This document shows, piece by piece, positions 37,801 through 44,935 of a DNA stretch of 64,000 nt (position 1 is its first letter; each line of letters opens with the position of its first letter). A program made the position numbers and the translations under genes. A model generated the notes under the pieces. That model worked only from the letters and a program-made list of their open reading frames with translations. It did not search any database and was not told where the DNA came from. The DNA comes from Cyanomargarita calcarea GSE-NOS-MK-12-04C (lineage in GTDB: Bacteria > Cyanobacteriota > Cyanobacteriia > Cyanobacteriales > Nostocaceae), in NCBI GenBank assembly GCA_019359595.1, contig JAHHGZ010000035.1, positions 33,778-97,777 on the forward strand, in the 5' to 3' direction.

Positions 37801-39348
37801 AAATGGACATCAGTCAACAATAACTTAACGAATCTAAACATCACCGCACTCATTACCTATACCAAACCTGAAATAAAAAATAGTATTAACTACTTGTTTG
37901 CTGGCACTACCGAAGGGGGAATCTTTCGTTCTACAGATAATGGTGAGAACTGGGTACAAAGCAATAATATTTCCAAAAATACAGATTTTATTCCCCTTGT
38001 TTCCACAAATGTTACTGACTTCATTGCTTATGAAAAATCTCTTCCAGGTACAATTAGTAGCGATGACATTACAGTAACGGGTAATGCTACAGCCTTTACC
38101 AAAGAACTAACAAAAGATAGCATTATCATTGCCGCAGGTGAGACAAGGACTGTCACAGAAATCATTGATGATACTGCGATTAAAATCAATGTACCCTTTA
38201 GCACGAATTTACCTGCGGAGACAACTTTTAAAAGCCACTATCTTTTAGCGGGGACTGCTAGCGGTGTATTTATTTCTCAGAATAATGGCAACAATTGGAA
38301 ATCCGTTAATGTCGGTTTGACAAATCGCAATGTCACAGCATTAGTTGTCAGCAAAGAAGGTGAAATTTTTGCAGGGACATCTAATGGAATTTTTCGGTCA
38401 AAAAACAACGGTTTAAGCTGGAATTCAGTTAATCGCAACTTGCCAAATCGGAATATCACCGCTTTAGCAGTTAATCCCAATAACGGAGAAATTTTTATTG
38501 GAACTGGAGATGGGGTTTTCCGTTCGCATAACAACTTCCAAAAATGGAAACAGTTAAAAGCTGGTTTAACCGATACAGATATTACTGCAGTGGTGACATA
38601 CGCCAAACGTGGTACAAGTACTATTAAGAGTGATGGTACTAAGGTCACAGGTATTGGTACAGGTACTATAAAGAGTGAGGGTACAAAGGTCACAGGTATT
38701 GATACACTCTTCAAAGGAGAACTCGCAAAAGGCAGCGTTATTACTGTTGTTATTGAAAATCGTGTTGAAACTAGAAAAGTCATCGACCGGGATTTAACAG
38801 ATACGACCCTAATTATTGATGCAGAATTTAGTGAAGACTTAATCTCTGAAATAGACTTTACTATTAATTATCTTTTAGCAGGTACTGTTGGGGGCAATAT
38901 TTTTCTTTCCAAAGATAATGGCAATAGTTGGGAATCAGTTACGACAAGTTTAAGCATTACCGCTATTACGGCATTAGCGATTAATTACAATAATCAAAAT
39001 TCCAATAATCCAAATCTTTTTGCTGGTACAACTGCTGGTAGTGTTTTGTGTTCCACAGAAAACGCTAAAAACTGGTTACCAATGAATAACGGGTTTGAAA
39101 ATATCAATGAAAAAATTCTCATCTTGACGAGTCACAAACCGATATTCACTTCCGAAAAATATGGTGAACCTGGTTATGCCCAACTTAGTCAAGTCTGTGG
39201 GAAAGAAATACGCACAGGGGCAGAAGATGGTTCAGAAATGGGAGTTTTTAATTCTCTAAAACAGCCGCAACGTGAGGCAAACTTGCGTGCCAGTTTAAAA
39301 GAATATTTACGTTTTGGACTCGAAGCAGGCATTTTTTACGAAACTTAA
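34891..39348 (+). CDS. CIS tail-protein-I-type baseplate component with propeller extension
   Basis: A 1,485-residue protein. The first ~190 residues resemble phage tail protein I (LYNLLPAIYRIRDESQGSTL, ENELQIVESDIDNLYDNWFI, WVVPYIGDLLAVNLYAEKSR, YIANTLAYRARKGTAPVLEQ). The middle is beta-rich, with pairs of IVNGLKVIAKPGESDVIVSS-like fibre domains. Residues about 930-1410 hold Asp-box repeats (GIFRSTDNGENWVQSNNIS; GVFISQNNGNNWKSVNVGL; NIFLSKDNGNSWESVTTSL) and two copies of the fibre-type module. An in-frame G-rich insert (about 35968-36066) encodes a Gly/Arg/Glu then Pro/Ser run. It probably joins the wedge to the tail fibre encoded next, 15 bp downstream. Confidence 0.83.
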   Translation: MNEERLYNLLPAIYRIRDESQGSTLRALLNVIENELQIVESDIDNLYDNWFIETCDEWVVPYIGDLLAVNLYAEKSRTYGQERRAYIANTLAYRARKGTAPVLEQLVVDITGWRSRVVEFFKLLSTTQNLNHLRPTNGFVDLRRSSQAERLGTPFEQAAAYTVQLGNVNNQSGKYNIPNIGIFVWRLKSYPIERGTAFLIKSADPKTQGRCYTFNPLGDDIPLFNQPQTETEITSLADENNVPAPLRREALNSDYLNLNPVLQVFLNGQPKPILPEKILFRNLNKWEIPANNEQNGKTYQVIVDPEKGRLAFLTETVPESVEVSYSYGFNGDIGGGPYDRSESIASITPSSISRIKWDVEEAGERGRQGEGGTRRTLQNSLSSHPPIPPSSSLHTAVQKWNKNVQIWEYCQEQIYIQLQRLSINADGEISAIALSDTNLRPKFQAGIVNGLKVIAKPGESDVIVSSGTAVDSQGRRIDLGINYRVSLGNYRSQTVILAISYQAASEEPRWEIQILPSPSPSSTSLASLTTDSLGRVREFETNISPSFQPGVINGLEVSVTNSSKPEVKITSGKAVNSKAKLIQLKEGNYPLSISSKEAQNWILYITPKGKIDVVLDVETGVINLKDNHTYKGNFTVKIPADKKLQIIAANEHRPHLRGNLAIQGTAKNNTDPGEFSLNGLLVEGKVTVLSGNLKKLHIAHCTLVPDKGGLTVEQPEREIETEEEEDNAFSLFAVVMYFLSLIQKIIKLGIPLDNSNSQKNLTKLFQLAFQQITRVFSFLKDVTRQWQCPELPSENNLFEEICEPLFLEEINFLEKNNTKLNVIIDSSICGTIRLADTVPKLTITDSIIDKGSSKGNQVAIASPGSSVNINTTTLFGRTSVSILEASNSIFNEKVTVLRQQDGCVRFSYLQYGSKTPHRYFCQPDKALETKVNLPKEITAIAINTNTGHMFAGSAGNGVFCYLNDENDENDKWTSVNNNLTNLNITALITYTKPEIKNSINYLFAGTTEGGIFRSTDNGENWVQSNNISKNTDFIPLVSTNVTDFIAYEKSLPGTISSDDITVTGNATAFTKELTKDSIIIAAGETRTVTEIIDDTAIKINVPFSTNLPAETTFKSHYLLAGTASGVFISQNNGNNWKSVNVGLTNRNVTALVVSKEGEIFAGTSNGIFRSKNNGLSWNSVNRNLPNRNITALAVNPNNGEIFIGTGDGVFRSHNNFQKWKQLKAGLTDTDITAVVTYAKRGTSTIKSDGTKVTGIGTGTIKSEGTKVTGIDTLFKGELAKGSVITVVIENRVETRKVIDRDLTDTTLIIDAEFSEDLISEIDFTINYLLAGTVGGNIFLSKDNGNSWESVTTSLSITAITALAINYNNQNSNNPNLFAGTTAGSVLCSTENAKNWLPMNNGFENINEKILILTSHKPIFTSEKYGEPGYAQLSQVCGKEIRTGAEDGSEMGVFNSLKQPQREANLRASLKEYLRFGLEAGIFYET

Positions 39349-39363
39349 GGGAAGAAGAAAATT

Positions 39364-42300
39364 ATGAAAGGTGATTTTACCCGGTCTACATTTAAAGCTG
39401 AAAAACATTATAATGGCGTGCGAATGCAACAAGGTCGGTTGCAATTAGATGCCGATTGGAACGAACAAGTTGATATTCAAAATCATATTAATCAATCCCT
39501 AACTCAAGATTTGATTGGTGACAGTGGTGCAGCTAAGAGTGGTGACGGATTTAAGATTAGTATCAAAGCTGAAGCTACAGATAAAGACTTGACCATTGCA
39601 GCCGGTCACATTTATGTAAATGGCATTCTTTGCGAATTAGAAGAACCCACAACTTACACAGTACAACCTGATTATCCAAACCCACCTAAGTTAGATAATG
39701 GCTCTTATTTAGCATATTTGGATGTTTGGGAACGTCATATTACTGCAATTGAAGACCAAAAGATTCTTGAACCGGCACTTAAGGGACTGGATACTGCTAC
39801 TCGCACCAAAACAATTTGGCAGGTAAAGTTAATATCAGCCCCCAAAGACTTATCTGAAGGCAAAATAGAAGAGTGGATTAAAACCTGGAAATCTCCTGAT
39901 GGAGGTTCTTTAAATCAAGACTCCAAGGCTTATCTGACTGCTGCTACTGCTGACGGTATTTCGGCGAAGGATCTCATCAACCCAAATAAAAAAAATTATC
40001 GGGGTTCAGAAAATCAGTTGTATCGGGTTGAAATTCATACATCTGGTGATATTAATACAGCAAAATTTAAATGGTCGCGAAATAACGGCACAACTGTTAG
40101 TGCCATTGATAGTATTAAGGGAAATAGCATTAATCTCGTTAATATTGGTCGAGATGATTTGCAGTCATTTAAAGTAAATCAATGGGTAGAAATCCTTGAT
40201 GAAGAACAGGAATTAAAGAATGAACCAGGGATGTTACTACGCTTGCAGAAAGCGTTTAATACACAGCTTGATGTAATTGGTAACCCTGTAGAATCACAAT
40301 TTTCTGGAAAGAAAAAGCTGAAAGTTAGAGGCTGGCATGATACAGATAAACAGGAAATTCCTGTTTCTGATACTGATAAATGGTTTGAAATAGAGAATGG
40401 AATTTACATCAAATTTGACGAAAATTCTAATTATAAAACTGGTGATTATTGGTTGATTCCAGCACGTGCTGTTACAAAAGATATTGATTGGGACTACGAC
40501 AAATCAGGAGAACGAAAAAAAGAGCGATCGCATGGGATTCAACATCACTATTCTCCTTTAGCATTGGTAAAATATGAAAATGAAAAATTTACCGAAGTTA
40601 AGGATTATCGCCAAACTTTTCCACCACTAAAGAATGTTTTAGATAAAACTGGCGATATCATGACAGGTGACTTAGAAATTCAAGCGAATCTTTATGTCAC
40701 CCGCAAGTTGGTTAATAGTGAATTTATCCCTGGTAAAGTAGGTATTGGTACAACCACGCCTTTCCAACAACTAATTATTGATTCTACTGGAAAAGTTGGC
40801 ATTGGTTATAACGAAGCCAACCAAACCGCAGGGTTAGCAATTAGAGATAATGTTGGTATTGGTACCTTTGACCCCAAACAGCAATTAATCATTAACTCTG
40901 GAAAAGTTGGCATTGGTTATAACGAAACGAACCAAACCGCAGGGTTAGCAATTAGAGGTAATGTTGGTATTGGTACCTTTGACCCGAAACAGCAATTAAT
41001 TATTAACTCCGGAAAAGTTGGCATTGGTTATAATGAACCGAACCAAACTGCAGGGTTAGCAATTAGAGATAATGTTGGTATTGGTACCTTTGACCCCAAA
41101 CAACAATTAATTATTAACTCTGGAAAAGTTGGCATTGGTTATAACGAAGCTAATCAAACCGCAGGGTTAGCAATTAGAGATAATGTTGGTATTGGTACCT
41201 TTGACCCCAAACAACAATTAATTATTAACTCTGGAAAAGTTGGCATTGGTTATAACGAAGCTAATCAAACCGCAGGGTTAGCAATTAGAGATAATGTTGG
41301 TATTGGTACCTTTGACCCCAAACAACAATTAATTATTAACTCTGGAAAAGTTGGCATTGGTTATAACGAAGCTAATCAAACCGCAGGGTTAGCAATTAGA
41401 GATAATGTTGGTATCGGAACAACTCAACCAAACGCTTTATTAGATATCAAAGCTACTACAAAAGATGGTGTCAAAACTCCATTTTTGGTGCAAAATCCCG
41501 AAAAAAGTTTGTTTGCTATCAAAGATGATGGTAAAGTCGGAATCGGTATCGACAACCCAGAACAAAAATTAGTCATTAACAACGGTAAAGTTGGTATTGG
41601 CTATAACGATTCTACCCAAACCGCCACATTAGCAATTAAAGAAAATGTTGGTATCGGTACACCAACACCAAACGCTTTACTAAACATCAAAACTCTAACA
41701 AAAGATGGCACTAAAACCTCTTTATTGGTAGAAAATTCTGATAGCAATTTGTTTGCTATCAAAGATGATGGTAAAGTCGGAATCGGTATCGACAGCCCAG
41801 AACAAAAATTAGTCATTAACAATGGTAAAGTTGGCATTGGCTATAACGAAGCGAACCAAACCGCAGCGTTAGCAATTAGAGATAATCTTGGAATTGGTAC
41901 CTTTGACCCATCCGCTTTACTGGAAATTCAAGCCACAACAAAAAATGCAGCAGCAATCTCGTTTTTGGTGCAAAATTCCGAGCGCAGTTTATTTGCTATC
42001 AAAAATGATGGTAACATTGGTATCGGCGTTGTCACCCCAGAACAAAAATTAGTTATAAACGAAGGCAAAGTCAGCATTGGTTATAACGATTCCACACAAA
42101 CTGCTGCATTAGCAATTCAAGATAATGTCGGTATCGGTACAACTAAACCAAATGCTTTACTCGACATCAAAACTGCGACAAAAGATGGTATAGAAACTTC
42201 TTTTTTAGTGCAAAATCCCGATCGCGCTTTGTTGACTGTTAAAGATGACGGTAAAGTTGGTATCGGAATTTCTCAGCCAAAAGCCAAACTAGAAATAGAA

Positions 42301-43002
42301 GGTGTAGTACCCACCTTTGGAACAGGACAAATAAAAAGCGATCGCGCTAACAAAATAACCGGAATTCAAACTAAATTTCAACAAGAATTACATATCGGCG
42401 ATACTATCACTGTCGATACTCAACCCAGAATCATCACTAATATTGATGATGATAACTCTTTAACAGTCAACGTTGCTTTCGACCCCGATTTACCATCAGA
42501 TGGAACAACATTTACCTATCAGTCGCCAATTCTGAACTTACTAGATAGCGTTGGTAAAACTCAAATGATTGTCACCAACGGGGGTAATGTTAGCATCGGC
42601 AATACTTTTCCAAATACCAACGCCAAGCTGTTTTTGGATGGCGATTTGAGAGTTAATGGCAAGTTGTTGCAAAATTCATCAAGAGAATTGAAGGAGAATA
42701 TTACCAAACTTTCTAGTCAAGAAGCATTGGAAACATTAAATAGTTTAGAACCTGTTAAATTTACTTACAAGGACAGTCCAGATCCAAAAATTCATGTTGG
42801 TTTTATTTCGGAAGACGTTCCGAACTTGCTTACGTCTTCTGATAACACATCAGTCAGTCCTGTAGATATTGCAGCGGTCTTAACTAAAGCCGTGAAAGAC
42901 CAACAAGTAACAATCAGTCTATTAGTTCATGCTTTAAAAGAACATCAGAAACAGATAAGTACACTGGTGGAAAAAGTGAGGGTTTTAGAATCAAGAAATT
43001 AA
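39364..43002 (+). CDS. CIS tail fibre with S74 self-cleaving chaperone
   Basis: A 1,212-residue protein. The N-terminal ~430 residues match the DUF6519 particle-attachment domain (GDFTRSTFKAEKHYNGVRMQ, QGRLQLDADWNEQVDIQNHI, DNGSYLAYLDVWERHITAIE). Residues about 475-970 are fibrous VGIG-type repeats, including six 37-residue units. A fibre module (GQIKSDRANKITGIQTKFQQ...) covers about 985-1055. The C-terminus is a peptidase S74 intramolecular chaperone: NSSRELKENITKLSSQEALE with the Ser and Lys expected for self-cleavage, then VGFISEDVPNLL and a coiled-coil tail. The chaperone trimerises the fibre and is cut off. The fibre tip decides target binding. Confidence 0.88.
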   Translation: MKGDFTRSTFKAEKHYNGVRMQQGRLQLDADWNEQVDIQNHINQSLTQDLIGDSGAAKSGDGFKISIKAEATDKDLTIAAGHIYVNGILCELEEPTTYTVQPDYPNPPKLDNGSYLAYLDVWERHITAIEDQKILEPALKGLDTATRTKTIWQVKLISAPKDLSEGKIEEWIKTWKSPDGGSLNQDSKAYLTAATADGISAKDLINPNKKNYRGSENQLYRVEIHTSGDINTAKFKWSRNNGTTVSAIDSIKGNSINLVNIGRDDLQSFKVNQWVEILDEEQELKNEPGMLLRLQKAFNTQLDVIGNPVESQFSGKKKLKVRGWHDTDKQEIPVSDTDKWFEIENGIYIKFDENSNYKTGDYWLIPARAVTKDIDWDYDKSGERKKERSHGIQHHYSPLALVKYENEKFTEVKDYRQTFPPLKNVLDKTGDIMTGDLEIQANLYVTRKLVNSEFIPGKVGIGTTTPFQQLIIDSTGKVGIGYNEANQTAGLAIRDNVGIGTFDPKQQLIINSGKVGIGYNETNQTAGLAIRGNVGIGTFDPKQQLIINSGKVGIGYNEPNQTAGLAIRDNVGIGTFDPKQQLIINSGKVGIGYNEANQTAGLAIRDNVGIGTFDPKQQLIINSGKVGIGYNEANQTAGLAIRDNVGIGTFDPKQQLIINSGKVGIGYNEANQTAGLAIRDNVGIGTTQPNALLDIKATTKDGVKTPFLVQNPEKSLFAIKDDGKVGIGIDNPEQKLVINNGKVGIGYNDSTQTATLAIKENVGIGTPTPNALLNIKTLTKDGTKTSLLVENSDSNLFAIKDDGKVGIGIDSPEQKLVINNGKVGIGYNEANQTAALAIRDNLGIGTFDPSALLEIQATTKNAAAISFLVQNSERSLFAIKNDGNIGIGVVTPEQKLVINEGKVSIGYNDSTQTAALAIQDNVGIGTTKPNALLDIKTATKDGIETSFLVQNPDRALLTVKDDGKVGIGISQPKAKLEIEGVVPTFGTGQIKSDRANKITGIQTKFQQELHIGDTITVDTQPRIITNIDDDNSLTVNVAFDPDLPSDGTTFTYQSPILNLLDSVGKTQMIVTNGGNVSIGNTFPNTNAKLFLDGDLRVNGKLLQNSSRELKENITKLSSQEALETLNSLEPVKFTYKDSPDPKIHVGFISEDVPNLLTSSDNTSVSPVDIAAVLTKAVKDQQVTISLLVHALKEHQKQISTLVEKVRVLESRN
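40789..41454. repeat. six 111-bp tandem repeats in the tail fibre
   Basis: ggaaaagttggcattggtta recurs at exact 111-bp steps (40789, 40900, 41011, 41122, 41233, 41344). Copies 4 and 5 are almost identical, so they arose by recent duplication; outer copies have drifted. Each encodes 37 residues around VGIGYNEANQTAGLAIRDN. Shorter, more diverged units continue to about 42270. Confidence 0.95.
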
Positions 43003-43064
43003 TAAAATTTACATCTGTTTTGGAACTAGTACAGGTAGGCGGAAATAAAGCTACCATTTGAAAT

Positions 43065-43313
43065 AGATCCCCGACTTCTTAAAGGATACCGCTGGCGAAT
43101 CAGGGGTAAGACCCCTCCGAAACCCGGAATCCCGCCGTCACCATAGAATGGTGTGGCTAATTAAACAAAGCCCACGCAGGTGGGCTTCGTATCAATAGCC
43201 CCAGGCTTCTAGGCTGCGGGCGGTTGTCAGGTATGCGAGAGAACTGTTTCGATCCTCATTGAGGGGTCAGACCTACCATTCGGCAGCAGCATCCTTTAAG
43301 AAGTCGGGGATCT
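43065..43313. repeat. 23-bp inverted repeat with 203-bp insert (split hairpin repeat)
   Basis: agatccccgacttcttaaaggat (43065-43087, split in display here) is the exact reverse complement of 43291-43313. The outer parts equal the compact hairpin at 50413-50445, so a 200-bp element entered its loop. Inside are a cccacgcaggtggg hairpin and ccaggcttctaggctgcggg cggttgtcaggtatgcg, resembling IS605-type ends. The gap 43003-43365 has no gene. Confidence 0.8.
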
Positions 43314-43365
43314 TGCAGCAAGAGCGAAATTAATGAGTTGAAAATGTTGAAAAAAACCCTTCATT

Positions 43366-43791
43366 TTAGAGCCATTGACCACCACGAAAGCGCCAACGGG
43401 GAAAAATAATCCTCATCAAACTTTGAGAAGCAATAAACACCCCCAGCCACACTGCGCTGTAATGTAAAAAGAAAACTCCCCAAAATACTTGCTTGGGTAA
43501 AGGTAAGAAGTGAACAACACCTATTCCAAGCCAGATAAATATCATTTCCCAAATGCCAGCAAAAAGCTGATAAACAGCGGGCCAATCTCTATCCCAACGA
43601 AACTTTTGCAAGTAGTTATAAAGTACATCCCAGCCGCAACCCAAAATACCGACATAAATAAGTATTAGAAAATAAGTTATGTCGGGACCAGGCCCAATTA
43701 AACCGCTCGCAAAGGGTAAAGTTGCCAATACGCCAACGGTTGCAAGTAATAATAAACGAGTTTGCCAACGACCAAATAAGGTTGGAGTCAT
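43366..43791 (-). CDS. multi-span membrane protein, unknown
   Basis: A 141-residue protein with about four hydrophobic segments (LLLLATVGVLATLPFASGLI; DITYFLILIYVGILGCGWDV; YQLFAGIWEMIFIWLGIGVV; VFWGVFFLHYSAVWLGVFIA) and short basic loops (YLQKFRWDRDWP, FPRWRFRGGQWL). No transporter or enzyme motif. It is convergent with the end of the CIS tail fibre gene, so a CIS link is only positional. Confidence 0.65.
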   Translation of the reverse strand: MTPTLFGRWQTRLLLLATVGVLATLPFASGLIGPGPDITYFLILIYVGILGCGWDVLYNYLQKFRWDRDWPAVYQLFAGIWEMIFIWLGIGVVHFLPLPKQVFWGVFFLHYSAVWLGVFIASQSLMRIIFPRWRFRGGQWL

Positions 43792-43835
43792 AATAAATAG
43801 TTAGGAGTTATGAGTTAGGAGTTAGGAGTTAGGAG

Positions 43836-44028
43836 TACGGCTGTTAAGGTGTAAGCTGTAAAATCGTTTTTCCTTCGCTTCTACCCTGCACAGAAGACGA
43901 AGCGTCTATCGTTACTTTGTGGTTCAAAAAAAGATATATATATTTAACCGCGAAGAAACAAAGAACGCGAAGGTAAGAGTTAAGATTAAGTATTTTGCAC
44001 TCTTTATTGAGTCACCTTAACAGCCGTA
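43836..44028. mobile_element. MITE with 14-bp terminal inverted repeats and TA flanks
   Basis: tacggctgttaaggtg (43836-43851) and caccttaacagccgta (44013-44028) are exact reverse complements. If the outer TA is a target duplication, the inverted ends are cggctgttaaggtg, the pattern of IS630/Tc1-type miniature elements. The 160-bp core has no gene. It sits inside a gttaggag repeat, which now flanks it on both sides. Confidence 0.8.
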
Positions 44029-44031
44029 GAG

Positions 44032-44730
44032 TTAGGAGTTAGAAGTTAGCGCTTCCCAATTCCTCACATCCTCTAATAAACTTTGATACCCCAATGTATT
44101 CGGATGCAAACCATCTTGACTCAAACGTTTGAGTCTCCAACTTTCACTGCGCTCCATCCATTGCTGGAAAATATCTAAATAAGGAATTCCTCGTTGTTGA
44201 CAAACCAGTCTAGTCGCTTCTTTGTAGCGGTACTGGTCAGCATGGTTATAATACAAACAATCCAAAAATGGCATATAAGCCTCATTCACCGGCACCATGC
44301 CTACAAATAATACGGGACACAGTTGCTGTGCCTGCTCTAATAAAGCAGTAATTTCCGATAAAAACAATTCAAAATCTGTATAATTTTTGCCATTTCGACG
44401 ACCTACCCGCGCAGAATCATTCAACCCTACTGACAAAATAATCAAATCGGGAACGCGATTTCGCAGCTCACCCCGATGGCGAAATTCAACTTCTAGTCTC
44501 TGGGCAACTTGAATTGTGCGATCGCCTCTGACACCCAAATTATAGAGTACGTGACCCGCGCTATCCGGCAACATCCAACTTCGCCGCAGCCTCTCAACCC
44601 AGCCTCCGCCTTCCGGGTCGCCAAAGCCATATACTAAGCTATCCCCCAGTGCGACAATCTTCAGAGGCTGAATAACTTTCGGTGGTGCTTCATACAGCTG
44701 CATTGAGGAAGGAAATTCTAAAGTGTGCAT
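44032..44730 (-). CDS. GDSL/SGNH-family hydrolase
   Basis: A 232-residue protein with the SGNH blocks: block I IVALGDSLVYGFGDPEGGGW (nucleophile Ser), block II VLYNLGVRGDRTIQVAQRL (Gly), block III LIILSVGLNDSAR (Asn) and block V RLSQDGLHPNTLGYQ (Asp/His pair). It lacks a signal peptide, so it is probably cytoplasmic. Substrates of this family are esters of many kinds and cannot be told here. The C-terminal codons touch a gttaggag repeat. Start at 44730; MQLYEAPPKV nine residues later is an alternative. Confidence 0.88.
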   Translation of the reverse strand: MHTLEFPSSMQLYEAPPKVIQPLKIVALGDSLVYGFGDPEGGGWVERLRRSWMLPDSAGHVLYNLGVRGDRTIQVAQRLEVEFRHRGELRNRVPDLIILSVGLNDSARVGRRNGKNYTDFELFLSEITALLEQAQQLCPVLFVGMVPVNEAYMPFLDCLYYNHADQYRYKEATRLVCQQRGIPYLDIFQQWMERSESWRLKRLSQDGLHPNTLGYQSLLEDVRNWEALTSNS

Positions 44731-44935
44731 TTAAAAAAACTATATTTTATCTTTCTACAAGTTTCTATACATTTATATACCATTGATGAGTATCTAATAT
44801 TGACTAGGCAGACGAAGGTAAAGACAAGCCCCCCTCCCCCCAGAATTGCGGGCAGGGATGGGGTAAAGAGTAAGGGTAAGGGTGCAAGAATTAATTCCTT
44901 TCCCCTCGTCCCCCTAATCCCCCTAATCCCCCTCG

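Noticed and set aside
40789..41454. CRISPR-like array because of regular repeats
   Set aside because: The 111-bp units are coding, in frame, with no spacers.
43230..43265. gtttcgatcctcattgaggg as a CRISPR repeat
   Set aside because: A single copy resembling repeat words only loosely; no spacer-repeat array exists.
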